A DNA stretch of 11,973 bases, taken from Frankiaceae bacterium (GTDB lineage: Bacteria; Actinomycetota; Actinomycetes; JAVEEB01). Positions 1 to 5,997 of this stretch are shown in pieces. Below the pieces are notes generated by a model, which worked only from the letters and a program-made list of their open reading frames with translations, did not search any database and was not told the DNA's origin. The number at the start of each line of letters is the position of its first letter. The stretch's first letter is position 1. Where the stretch lies: positions 1 to 11,973 of the forward strand of contig JAVEEB010000302.1 of NCBI GenBank assembly GCA_030840665.1, in the 5' to 3' direction. A program made the translations under genes and the position numbers.

Positions 1-413
1 CGCGGCGCACGCTCGTCAACGCGCTGATCGACGAGCGCAGGCGGCCGTTCTGGCGGCGGGAGAGCTCCCACGCCCTGGTCCCGGACGGCGCGGCGCCGCC
101 CAGCGACGGCGACCACAGCCAGTTGCGGGCCGCGTTGGCGGAACTGCCACCCGGCATGCGCGCCGTCGTGGTTTTCCGCTACGTGTACGACCTCAGCGTC
201 GCCGACACCGCCGACGCCCTGAAGTGTTCCGAGGGGAACGTGAAGAGCCAGACCGCGCGCGGCCTCGAACGGCTGCGCGAACTGCTCCCTCCCCTCACCG
301 AGGCAGCGCCTCGCGAAATGCCGTCAGGCCCTGCAGCGGAGTCCCCGCGGCAGCCCCTGAACCGGCCGCACCTACCGACTGCCAGCCTCACGATTCCCAG
401 GAGTTCCTCATGA
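1..413 (+). CDS. SigE-family ECF RNA polymerase sigma factor, 5'-truncated by window edge
   Basis: The reading frame is open from base 3, so the start lies before the window. The first visible residues (RRTLVNALIDERRR) look like the end of sigma region 2, as in actinobacterial SigE-type ECF factors. Next come a short linker and a clear region 4: an AALAELPPGMRAVVVFRYVYDLS stretch precedes the helix-turn-helix VADTADALKCSEGNVKSQTARGLERLREL, which reads the -35 element. After region 4 there is an unstructured Pro/Ser/Ala tail of about 40 residues. The TGA stop (411-413) overlaps the next start codon as ATGA, so the two genes are translationally coupled. Such factors direct RNA polymerase to a small regulon. 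The stimulus cannot be read from the sequence. The family call is secure; the subgroup is inferred from resemblance. Confidence 0.9.
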   Translation, partial: RRTLVNALIDERRRPFWRRESSHALVPDGAAPPSDGDHSQLRAALAELPPGMRAVVVFRYVYDLSVADTADALKCSEGNVKSQTARGLERLRELLPPLTEAAPREMPSGPAAESPRQPLNRPHLPTASLTIPRSSS

Positions 414-1093
414 CCGACCTTCAGTCACTGTTCACCGACGCGGCCCGCCCGGGTGCCGAGCAGGCAACGCCGGATCACGTCATCGACGGCGACATCCGGC
501 GGGGCCACCGCGCCCTCACGATCAGCCGGGCCCGCAGGGGCGCCGCCCGGACCGCCGTGGTCGCCGTCCTCGCCATCGGAGCTTTCGCCGTCGTGCGACC
601 GCCGGCCACGACCGTTCCCGGTGCTGGCATCCAGGCCTCGGCGACCGCCGAGACCACAACCAGCGCGGGGACCATTGCGACCGCAAGCCTCGCCATCAAG
701 CTCGTCAACTACACCGGTGCGCAGCCTGACGGCTACACGGTCGACTCCGTGCCGGACGGCTGGGTCATCCAGGGCGTCAACAACCAGTCGCTCGTCATCG
801 GCGCGAAGGGCACTCCCGACCAGGACATCAACAGCTTCTCGGGCAAGCTCGTCGTGATGCTGCAGTCCAAGGACCTGACAACCCTCCCGGACGGCGTGAC
901 GGTTAGCGTCGGCACGCGCCCGGGCCTCGTCTCGCACTTCGATGCGGACACGGCGCAGCTGTTCTTCACGGACGCCAGCGGCCACAAGGTCGACATCCAG
1001 GTGCCCGCGTCGCTGCACTGGTCGGACGCCGAGATCGCCGCCTTCGGGGCGTCGGTGCACGTGAGCCCGACCGCGGTGGCCGGCGTCGGCTGA
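410..1093 (+). CDS. Single-pass membrane protein, putative sigma-factor partner (anti-sigma-like)
   Basis: A 227-residue product. The ATG is chosen because AGGAG at 399-403 lies 6 nt upstream and the start overlaps the sigma-factor stop (ATGA). About 46 cytoplasmic residues, basic near the membrane (TISRARRGAAR), are followed by one hydrophobic segment at about residues 48-62 (TAVVAVLAIGAFAVV). An extracytoplasmic Thr/Ala-rich linker and a soluble domain of about 140 residues come next. There is no cysteine, so the zinc-binding anti-sigma motif (His-x3-Cys-x2-Cys) is absent. Position and topology suggest it modulates the upstream sigma factor, as small membrane proteins next to SigE-type genes often do, but no recognised anti-sigma domain is visible. 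It could instead be a target gene of the sigma factor. The gene is secure; the role is inference. Confidence 0.85.
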   Translation: MTDLQSLFTDAARPGAEQATPDHVIDGDIRRGHRALTISRARRGAARTAVVAVLAIGAFAVVRPPATTVPGAGIQASATAETTTSAGTIATASLAIKLVNYTGAQPDGYTVDSVPDGWVIQGVNNQSLVIGAKGTPDQDINSFSGKLVVMLQSKDLTTLPDGVTVSVGTRPGLVSHFDADTAQLFFTDASGHKVDIQVPASLHWSDAEIAAFGASVHVSPTAVAGVG

Positions 1094-1115
1094 CCGCCCG
1101 GCAACTGACAGGTAA

Positions 1116-1151
1116 GTGATCGGCGGACCGGATCTCCGGTCCGCCGATCAC
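1116..1151. terminator. Perfect 17-bp inverted repeat, probable bidirectional terminator
   Basis: Arms 1116-1132 and 1135-1151 are exact reverse complements (gtgatcggcggaccgga and its complement), separated by TC. In RNA the last pair opens to give a tetraloop. It lies 22 nt after the stop of the sigma-partner gene and about 50 nt from the end of the convergent secreted-protein frame. No T-tract follows, which is common for actinobacterial terminators. The symmetry lets it serve both strands. Confidence 0.8.
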
Positions 1152-1201
1152 CTGTACAGCAACGCATTCCACGCGGCGGCGGCCGCGGACGTGCGCGCCC
1201 G

Positions 1202-1345
1202 CTAGTAGTAGATCGAGGCCGACGAGACTGCAGGCACGGCGTACGTCGTGCCGCCGACCGTGTAGGAGCCGCTCACGTACGTGTACCAGTTGCCCGATGC
1301 CTGGCGCAGCCGCGAGGCGACGGTCTCGCACGCGGTGACCGTTTA
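1202..1345 (-). pseudogene. Severed C-terminal part of the secreted two-domain protein (beyond in-frame TAA)
   Basis: After the TAA at 1343-1345 the same frame stays open for 46 codons and ends at TAG 1202-1204. It reads T-V-T-A-C-E-T-V, then an ASGNWYTYVSGSYTVGGTTY stretch, and ends SASIYY. In 43 of 46 codons the third base is G or C, and the composition (Thr, Ser, Tyr, Gly) matches the upstream protein, so this was coding until recently. It has no ribosome-binding site or start codon of its own. It completes the second four-cysteine domain, whose fourth cysteine (codon 196) lies here. It is either a dead remnant after a nonsense mutation or is translated by readthrough. Confidence 0.75.
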
Positions 1346-1915
1346 GCACGTCGCGACCGTGTGACCGCCCTGGCCGTACGGCCCGTACAGCCACACGTCC
1401 ACCGTCAAACTCGACACGACCTGGCTGCAGGAGATACGTCCGCGGCCGTTGACGTTGGTGCCGTCGAAGGTCGGGTTGTACGCCGTCGCCGAACACGCTC
1501 CCGCGATGCTCGCGGACGCCGACTTGGCGCTGAACGAGACGGTGTTCGGATAGTCGGCTTGGCCATTCGTGACCGGCGTCGCCGTGCCGCTGTCGAGATG
1601 CATCGTCCACGTGCCCGGCTGCGTCGGTGAGCTGAACGTGCGGCTGCAGCTGTACACGCCGTAGCAGCCGCCGTTGCCGCTCGTGTTGGTCGAGCCGTCC
1701 GGGGCAGTGAGGGTGCCGCTCAGCCAGATGTTCGCGGTGCCGCTGCACGAGGCACTGATGGTGGCCACCACGTTGCCGCCGGACAGCGAGGGGGCGCTGA
1801 CCGACGTGCTGCAGGAGATGACACCGGCGAAGGCCGGCTGAGCGGCGACCACGCCGCCGACTGCCGTGAGGCCGGTCAATGCGATGGCACCGAGGATTTT
1901 CCTGAGTTGGCGCAT
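1343..1915 (-). CDS. Secreted cysteine-rich protein with tandem domains, truncated by in-frame stop
   Basis: A 190-residue open frame. The ATG at 1915 begins a classic Sec signal peptide: MRQLRK, then the hydrophobic ILGAIALTGLTAVGGVVA, then AQPAFA with likely cleavage after residue 30. AAGGAG at 1931-1926 supports this start; longer in-frame starts upstream have no such support. The mature part holds two homologous domains. Domain 1 has cysteines 35, 57, 84 and 90. Domain 2 has cysteines 141, 163 and 190, and a fourth at codon 196 beyond the stop. The spacings (22, 27, 6) are identical, which suggests two disulfides per domain. Residues Pro, Gly and Asn-Val between the first two cysteines are also shared. 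I do not recognise the family; the Ser/Thr/Gly-rich pattern suggests small extracellular beta-domains. The TAA at codon 191 removes the last 46 residues. Confidence 0.75.
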   Translation of the reverse strand: MRQLRKILGAIALTGLTAVGGVVAAQPAFAGVISCSTSVSAPSLSGGNVVATISASCSGTANIWLSGTLTAPDGSTNTSGNGGCYGVYSCSRTFSSPTQPGTWTMHLDSGTATPVTNGQADYPNTVSFSAKSASASIAGACSATAYNPTFDGTNVNGRGRISCSQVVSSLTVDVWLYGPYGQGGHTVATC

Positions 1916-1917
1916 GA

Positions 1918-1933
1918 AGAAGGTGCTCCTTCT
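1918..1933 (-). promoter_or_regulatory. Hairpin covering the Shine-Dalgarno of the secreted-protein gene
   Basis: On the minus strand AGAAGG (1933-1928), loop AGCA and CCTTCT (1923-1918) form a perfect 6-bp stem ending 2 nt before the ATG at 1915. The AAGG of the ribosome-binding site AAGGAG is in the stem and its last AG is in the loop. It could lower translation until opened. The base pairing is seen in the sequence; a regulatory role is inference. Confidence 0.4.
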
Positions 1934-2105
1934 GCTCGTTGGTAACCCCGCGCCCGTGCGGACAGGGAATCCGACGATGCGCGGCGCGAGCCGATGATCG
2001 TTCGCCGCGACCGCAGGTGCGGGCACCGACACGCCCTCATTCGTCAATGCGAATGCATCAATAACTTCAGTCCTGGCACGAGAAAAGACCGGCCGCGACG
2101 AGCCG
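1934..2105 (-). other. Intergenic region between helD stop and secreted-protein gene; AT-rich island with inverted repeat
   Basis: Right after the helD stop the minus strand has a weak stem (CGGC...GCCG at 2105-2090) followed by TCTTTTCT (2088-2081), possibly a poor intrinsic terminator. About 25 nt further lies an AT-rich island (2036-2070), unusual for this DNA, with the inverted repeat CATTCG-N6-CGAATG at 2038-2055. This is the likeliest place for the promoter or operator of the secreted-protein gene, but I see no convincing -35/-10 pair. Confidence 0.35.
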
Positions 2106-4340
2106 CTACCAGTCGCCGAGCGCGCGGATCGGCGCGAGCGCCGGCGGAAGTGCGCCACTCGTCAGGACCCGGAGGCGCTGCGTCGGCCGCGTCAGTGCGA
2201 CGTACACATCGGCAAGTCCCGTCGACGACTCGGCGAGGATGCGTGCCGGCTCGACCAGCACCACGCTGTCGAACTCGAGGCCCTTGGCCTCGCGGACGGA
2301 CAGCACCGACACGGGCCGGTCGATGTCGTCGTCGGCGTTGGCCAGCAGCCCGGCGGGCAGGGCGACCCGCAACGCGTCCCACACCGCAACGCGATCCGCG
2401 CGCGGCACCAGCACCGCGAGGCTGCCCTCGCCGAGCAGTTCGAGTTCGCGGCGGACGGCGTCGACGATGGCGGACGTGTCGCCCGCCGCGATGACCGACG
2501 CCGTCGGCTCCCAATCCCCGACGCGCGGCGACTCGGGCGCGCGAACATCGACGCCGCCGGCGCGCAGCACCCCCGCCGCGATGTCCATGATCTGGCGCGG
2601 CGTGCGGTAGTTGATCGTCAGCTCGGACATCCGCCACCGCCCGGCCACGTACGGGTCGAGCATCTCCCGCCAAGAACGGGCGCCGGCCGAAGACGACGTC
2701 TGCGCGATGTCGCCGACGATGGTCATCGACCGGGACGGGCAGCGGCGCATCAACACGCGCCACGCCATCGCCGACAGTTCCTGCGCCTCGTCGACGACCA
2801 CATGCCCGAACGCCCACGACCGGTCCGCCGAGGCCCGCTCGCTCAGCGGCGCACTCGACCCGCCGCTCGCGTAGCGATCAACGAGGTCTTCCGCTTCGAC
2901 CCGGATATCAGTGACGGTATTCGCGAGCACACCCCGTGCGTACTCGATCTCGGCGGCCCGTTCCGCCTCCGCGACGGCCCGCGCCGCACGGGCGCCGGAG
3001 GGGTCGTCACCGAGCAGCTCGGCGGCCTCGTCGAGGAGCGGCACGTCGGAGATCGTCCACTCGGAGCCGGCCGGGCGGAGCAGGAGCTCGCGGTCGGCCG
3101 CTCGTAGGTGCGGCGCCGCGGCCGCGAGCTTGCCGGCGTCGGCGAACAGGCCGGCCAGCAGGGCGAACGGTGAGGTCGGCATCCAGCAGAGGTTGACCGC
3201 GCGCCGGACCGCCGCGGAGTCCCGCAGCTCGGCGATGAGCTCGTCGCGGTTGTCCTGGTCGAGCTCGACGCGATGGGCGCGCGCAAGTTGCTGGGCGAGG
3301 TCGTTGAGCACGTCTTTCACGAAGCTCGTACGCGCGACGTTGTGCGGCTTGCGGTTGCGTTGTGCGCGCCCGATGGCGCCCTCCACGGCGGACCGGCGCA
3401 GCGTGACGTACGAGCCGTCGATGTCGATCCGCACGTCCGCGGCGGGCGGCCGCTGCCGCGCCCGGACCGCGGCGGCGATGACGTCCGCCATGCGCCGGTC
3501 ACCCTTGATGCGGGCGACCGCCGGCTCGTCCTCGTGCAGGGCGGTGACGCCCGGATACAGCTCCCCGGCGGACGCCATGACGACGCCCGTCTCGCCGAGG
3601 GACGGCAGCACCTGCTCGATGTAGCGCAGGAACGCGCGGTTGGGCCCCACGATGAGCACGCCGCGATCGGCGATCCGGTCCCGGTGCGTGTAGAGCAGAT
3701 ACGCCGCGCGGTGCAGCGCCACCGCCGTCTTTCCCGTGCCAGGTCCACCTTGTACGACGAGCACCCCATCGAGGGGCGCGCGGATCACCCGGTCCTGCTC
3801 CAACTGGATGGTGGCGACGATGTCGCGCATGCGCCCGGTGCGGCTCGCGTTCAGCGCCGCGAGCAGGGCGCCCTCGCCGGACAGCCCGGTGATGCCGTCG
3901 ATGCCGTCCATGTCGAGGACCTCGTCCTCGACCCCGGTGACGGTCCGCCCGCGGGTCGTGAGGTGCCGGCGTCGCACGACGCCTCTCGGGTCGGCGGCCG
4001 TGGCCTGGTAGAAGGTCTCCGCCGCCGGTGCGCGCCAGTCGACGAGCAGCTGGGTCTGCGAATCGTCGGACAGGCCGATGCGCCCGACGTAGCGGGCCTC
4101 GCCGTCGAGAAGGTCAAGCCGGCCGAAACACAGGCGGTCCTCGACGGCGAGCAGCTGCTGCAGCCGGTTCTCGTGGAGGCTTGCGAAAGAGTCGCGTTCC
4201 GAGCGGTTGGCATGCGTGCCCGTCGCGGGAGTGAGTCGTACGCCGCGCAGCGAGGTGTCCGCCCGCGCCCGCAATTCGTCGAGGCGCGCGTACAGACGGC
4301 TCACAAATGCCTGCTCAGAGGCGAGCTCGTCAATCGACAC
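2106..4340 (-). CDS. helD: HelD-like RNA polymerase recycling ATPase (UvrD/Rep-like superfamily 1)
   Basis: A 744-residue protein, close to the length of mycobacterial HelD. Actinobacterial HelD binds RNA polymerase, pushes arms into its channels and uses ATP to strip it from DNA; some members confer rifampicin tolerance. Features in order: an N-terminal helical arm (ELASEQAFVSRLYARLDELRA, 5-25), the hallmark FGRLDLLDGEARYVGRIGL (72-90) and LVDWRAPAAETFY (99-111), Walker A GGPGTGKT (198-205), a long helical insertion, Walker B VVVDEAQE (514-521), VGDIAQTSS (542-550), LTINYRTPRQ (574-583), REAKGLEFDSVVLVEP (683-698) and VALTRPTQRL (714-723). The GTG at 4340 is chosen because AGGAG lies 4 nt upstream and the protein then starts like known HelD. 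A GTG at 4400 would add 20 unlike residues and has a weak ribosome site. It lies 81 nt after the DUF6941-like gene and may be cotranscribed. Confidence 0.92.
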   Translation of the reverse strand: MSIDELASEQAFVSRLYARLDELRARADTSLRGVRLTPATGTHANRSERDSFASLHENRLQQLLAVEDRLCFGRLDLLDGEARYVGRIGLSDDSQTQLLVDWRAPAAETFYQATAADPRGVVRRRHLTTRGRTVTGVEDEVLDMDGIDGITGLSGEGALLAALNASRTGRMRDIVATIQLEQDRVIRAPLDGVLVVQGGPGTGKTAVALHRAAYLLYTHRDRIADRGVLIVGPNRAFLRYIEQVLPSLGETGVVMASAGELYPGVTALHEDEPAVARIKGDRRMADVIAAAVRARQRPPAADVRIDIDGSYVTLRRSAVEGAIGRAQRNRKPHNVARTSFVKDVLNDLAQQLARAHRVELDQDNRDELIAELRDSAAVRRAVNLCWMPTSPFALLAGLFADAGKLAAAAPHLRAADRELLLRPAGSEWTISDVPLLDEAAELLGDDPSGARAARAVAEAERAAEIEYARGVLANTVTDIRVEAEDLVDRYASGGSSAPLSERASADRSWAFGHVVVDEAQELSAMAWRVLMRRCPSRSMTIVGDIAQTSSSAGARSWREMLDPYVAGRWRMSELTINYRTPRQIMDIAAGVLRAGGVDVRAPESPRVGDWEPTASVIAAGDTSAIVDAVRRELELLGEGSLAVLVPRADRVAVWDALRVALPAGLLANADDDIDRPVSVLSVREAKGLEFDSVVLVEPARILAESSTGLADVYVALTRPTQRLRVLTSGALPPALAPIRALGDW

Positions 4341-4382
4341 GTCACTCCTGGGCCTCGGAACGGGACGTATCAGTATCGCGAT

Positions 4383-4399
4383 TGCGGCGGGCCGCCGCA
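4383..4399 (-). terminator. Short GC-rich hairpin between DUF6941-like gene and helD
   Basis: A 7-bp perfect stem (TGCGGCG / CGCCGCA) with a 3-nt loop lies 22 nt past the stop of the DUF6941-like gene and about 40 nt before the helD start. There is no T-tract. It could attenuate read-through into helD or be incidental in GC-rich DNA. Confidence 0.3.
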
Positions 4400-4421
4400 C
4401 GCTTACCCCCGCGCAGGGCCG

Positions 4422-4844
4422 TTACAGGTCGATCGTCTCCGGCGGAAGGAGGGCGACGAAGTCGATGGAGACCTGGTGGATCCCGTCGATCAGGACCTCG
4501 ATGCTGTAGTCGCCGGGGCCGGGCAGCAGCACGGCGCGCAGCGGGATGACGACCGGTTGCCACGCGTCCGTATGCATCCCGTCGAGCACCTGCAGCGGGC
4601 CCCACGTCATCTCGGCCTGCGCGAGCTCCTGGCCGTCGGTGTCCTGCAACATCACGCGCAGGGTGTGCTGGCCGTGGAACTCGGTCGGGTGCTGCTGCAC
4701 CATGAGGGCGAGTTCGACGTCCATCGCGGCCGGGAACTCGCCGCGACCGAGGCGGGTGACCCCGCCGCCGAGCACGTGGAGCAGGCCTTCTCTGACTGTC
4801 GCCGCGTCGCAGAGCAACGCCGTACTGATCCGCATGCCGACCAT
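4422..4844 (-). CDS. DUF6941-like conserved protein of unknown function
   Basis: A 140-residue soluble protein with no signal peptide or membrane segment. The N-terminus (RISTALLCDAATVREGLLHVLGGGVTRL) has the pattern of DUF6941 proteins, in which an early LLADAA-type strand is followed by a GKL-VLGG turn. The remainder alternates short hydrophobic strands (VELALMVQQ, HTLRVMLQD, PVVIPLRAVLLPGPGDYSIEVLIDG), suggesting a beta-sandwich. No catalytic motif is visible and no function is known to me. The ATG at 4844 has only a weak AGG upstream; the ATG at 4835 (MRISTALL) is an equally plausible start. It sits between a membrane-anchored protein gene (61 nt upstream) and helD (81 nt downstream), all on one strand. 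The gene is well supported; the family name rests on resemblance. Confidence 0.8.
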   Translation of the reverse strand: MVGMRISTALLCDAATVREGLLHVLGGGVTRLGRGEFPAAMDVELALMVQQHPTEFHGQHTLRVMLQDTDGQELAQAEMTWGPLQVLDGMHTDAWQPVVIPLRAVLLPGPGDYSIEVLIDGIHQVSIDFVALLPPETIDL

Positions 4845-4853
4845 CTTGCCTGG

Positions 4854-4873
4854 TCGCGGTCCGCGGACCGCGA
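4854..4873. repeat. 20-nt perfect palindrome upstream of the DUF6941-like gene
   Basis: The 20 bases read the same on both strands (arms tcgcggtccg / cggaccgcga). As RNA this gives an 8-bp stem with a CGCG loop. It lies 9 nt before the ATG at 4844, between two co-oriented genes, so it may be an operator or a terminator for the upstream gene. Confidence 0.55.
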
Positions 4874-4876
4874 AGC

Positions 4877-4920
4877 GCCGTGTCTGTTTGCCCGGAAGGC
4901 CGTGTCTATTTGCCCGGAAG
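4877..4920. repeat. 22-bp tandem duplication spanning a stop codon
   Basis: Copy one is 4877-4898 and copy two is 4899-4920. They agree at 21 of 22 positions; the single difference is g4886 versus a4908. The a4908 makes the minus-strand TAG stop of the membrane-anchored protein, whereas the other copy has CAG at the equivalent place. Because 22 is not a multiple of three, the second copy is out of frame with the protein. Confidence 0.85.
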
Positions 4921-5727
4921 AATGGTGCGCGCGCCGTACGTGTAGGGGCCGATGGGCAGCTCCGGTACGACGGGCTCCGGTACGGCTGGCGCGGGCGGTG
5001 CGGTCATGAGCTCGTTGAAGCTGGTCGGGGCGGCCGCGGCCTGGGGCGCGGCAACGGCGGCTTCCGCGTGCTGTGCCGGTGCGCCGGCCATCGCGTAGAC
5101 GGGCGCGTCCTGTGCCGGCCCCTGGTTGCCGCGCGCCTGGTTGTCGGGCGCCTGCTGCTGCGGCACCGCGTACGCCGGCGTGGGCGGCTGGAACAGGTCG
5201 TGCACGGCCTCGACCGGCTGGGCCTGCATCGGCTCGGCCTGCATCGGCTCGGCGGGCGAGTCCTCGACGGTGGTGAGCCAGCCGTCCTGGCTGATGAGCG
5301 CGGGGGCCTCGTCGTACTCGACCGTGGCCGCGCTGGGCGTGTCCGAAGCCGCGTGCTTCGAGCGGCGGTGCCGCTTCGCCTTTGCGGGGGGCTCGTCGCC
5401 GATACCGTCGACCGGGGCAGGGACGCCGGACTTCGCAGCCTTGGCGTCGGCCTTGGCCGCCGCTTTGGCCTGAGCCTTGGCGTCGGCGGCTTCCTTGGCG
5501 GCCGCCTTCGCCTCCGCGCGGACACGCGCCCGCGTCTGGCGCTTCGACTCGTCGACCGGGCCGGCCCAGGTATCCGGCGTGGCCGTGGCGACGCTCGTGG
5601 GCAGCCAACCCTCGTGGATGTCCGCCGTCTCGTCGACCTTGGCCGCCTTCGCCTTCTGGGCGCGCATGATCAAGAGCATGACGACAAGGACCAACATCCC
5701 GGCGACGGCGTAGTAGTACTGCGGCAT
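4906..5727 (-). CDS. Membrane-anchored Ala/Lys-rich, low-complexity protein of unknown function
   Basis: A 273-residue protein. The ATG at 5727 is chosen because GGAGGG lies 6 nt upstream and the product then starts MPQYYYAVAG followed at once by a hydrophobic segment (about 6-22, AVAGMLVLVVMLLIM). The longer upstream frame adds non-coding-looking residues. After the anchor comes a basic turn (RAQKAKAAK), an Ala/Lys/Arg helix likely to form a coiled coil (about 66-100, made of KAAAKEAADAKAQAKAAAK-like repeats), a basic patch (KAKRHRRSKH, 116-125), and then a Pro/Ala/Gln-rich stretch to a short conserved-looking end (PIGPYTYGARTILPGK). I do not recognise the family. The shape suggests a membrane-tethered scaffold or nucleic-acid-binding protein, but that is inference. 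Confidence 0.75.
   Translation of the reverse strand: MPQYYYAVAGMLVLVVMLLIMRAQKAKAAKVDETADIHEGWLPTSVATATPDTWAGPVDESKRQTRARVRAEAKAAAKEAADAKAQAKAAAKADAKAAKSGVPAPVDGIGDEPPAKAKRHRRSKHAASDTPSAATVEYDEAPALISQDGWLTTVEDSPAEPMQAEPMQAQPVEAVHDLFQPPTPAYAVPQQQAPDNQARGNQGPAQDAPVYAMAGAPAQHAEAAVAAPQAAAAPTSFNELMTAPPAPAVPEPVVPELPIGPYTYGARTILPGK
5221..5250. repeat. Perfect 15-bp tandem duplication inside the membrane-anchored protein gene
   Basis: The unit ggcctgcatcggctc occurs twice in a row with no mismatch. It encodes the repeated pentapeptide AEPMQ-AEPMQ around residues 159-169 of the minus-strand protein. It is an in-frame length-variable tract typical of disordered linkers. Confidence 0.8.
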
Positions 5728-5845
5728 TTCAGGCCCTCCATAGACGAGGCGACTGTGTATGAGTCGACCGATTTCGCCAGAACTACAGAGCGCCATTTGG
5801 ACTAGTGATGTGTGGGGGCCGCAGAGAGGCTCCCGGAGATGGCGA

Positions 5846-5877
5846 TGGCCGGCGGCCTCCGAAGAGACCGCCGGCCA
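5846..5877 (-). terminator. C(UUCG)G hairpin terminator downstream of tRNA-Pro
   Basis: On the minus strand TGGCCGGCGGTCTC (5877-5864), loop TTCG and GAGGCCGCCGGCCA (5859-5846) form a 14-bp stem with one G-U pair, closed by C-G around a UUCG tetraloop. This is one of the most stable RNA hairpin types. It begins 3 nt after the encoded CCA of the tRNA. No T-run follows. Confidence 0.8.
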
Positions 5878-5880
5878 CAT

Positions 5881-5957
5881 TGGTCGGGATGGCGGGATTC
5901 GAACCCACGACCTCGCCGACCCGAACGGCGCGCGCTACCAAGCTGCGCCACATCCCG
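5881..5957 (-). tRNA. tRNA-Pro, anticodon CGG, CCA end encoded
   Basis: The minus strand folds as a full cloverleaf. The acceptor stem is CGGGATG (5957-5951) with CATCCCG, then discriminator A and genomically encoded CCA (5883-5881). The D arm contains GCGCAGCTTGGTAGCGC. The anticodon stem CGCCG/CGGCG carries the loop TTCGGGT, so the anticodon is CGG, reading CCG. The T arm GTGGGTTCGAATCCCGC holds GTTCGAATC. It is 77 nt including CCA. It lies 37 nt after the metallophosphoesterase stop. Confidence 0.97.
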
Positions 5958-5968
5958 AACGCTCACGG

Positions 5969-5997
5969 AGTCTAGCGGGTCGCTCCGGGAAACTTCA
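5969..5997 (-). promoter_or_regulatory. Candidate promoter of tRNA-Pro
   Basis: TAGACT at 5974-5969 on the minus strand resembles a -10 element and ends 11 nt before the tRNA 5' end, the right distance for a short leader. The -35 position 17 nt upstream (TGAAGT, 5997-5992) is a poor match and overlaps the stop codon of the metallophosphoesterase gene. It is a weak candidate; read-through from upstream is the alternative. Confidence 0.3.

Noticed and set aside
425..1060. 211-codon minus-strand frame opposite the sigma partner gene
   Set aside because: The + strand gene has a ribosome site, ATGA coupling and a sensible membrane topology; the antisense product is compositionally biased.
1916..2105. 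c-di-AMP (ydaO) riboswitch upstream of the secreted protein
   Set aside because: GGGGTTACC near the ribosome site is reminiscent of the conserved GGGGAACC, but it differs in the core and is at the wrong (3') end of the leader; the other conserved blocks are missing.
4338..4400. Longer helD starting at GTG 4400
   Set aside because: It would overlap a hairpin, has a weak ribosome site, and adds 20 residues absent from HelD proteins I recall. AGGAG precedes GTG 4340.
4341..4421. Rifamycin-associated element upstream of helD
   Set aside because: The hairpin at 4383-4399 does not contain the CTTGCGGCAAG core of that element.
3273..5009. 578-codon + strand open frame across helD, the DUF6941-like gene and the end of the membrane-protein gene
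   Set aside because: It spans the antisense of three separate supported genes, has no ribosome site and shows no recognisable domain.
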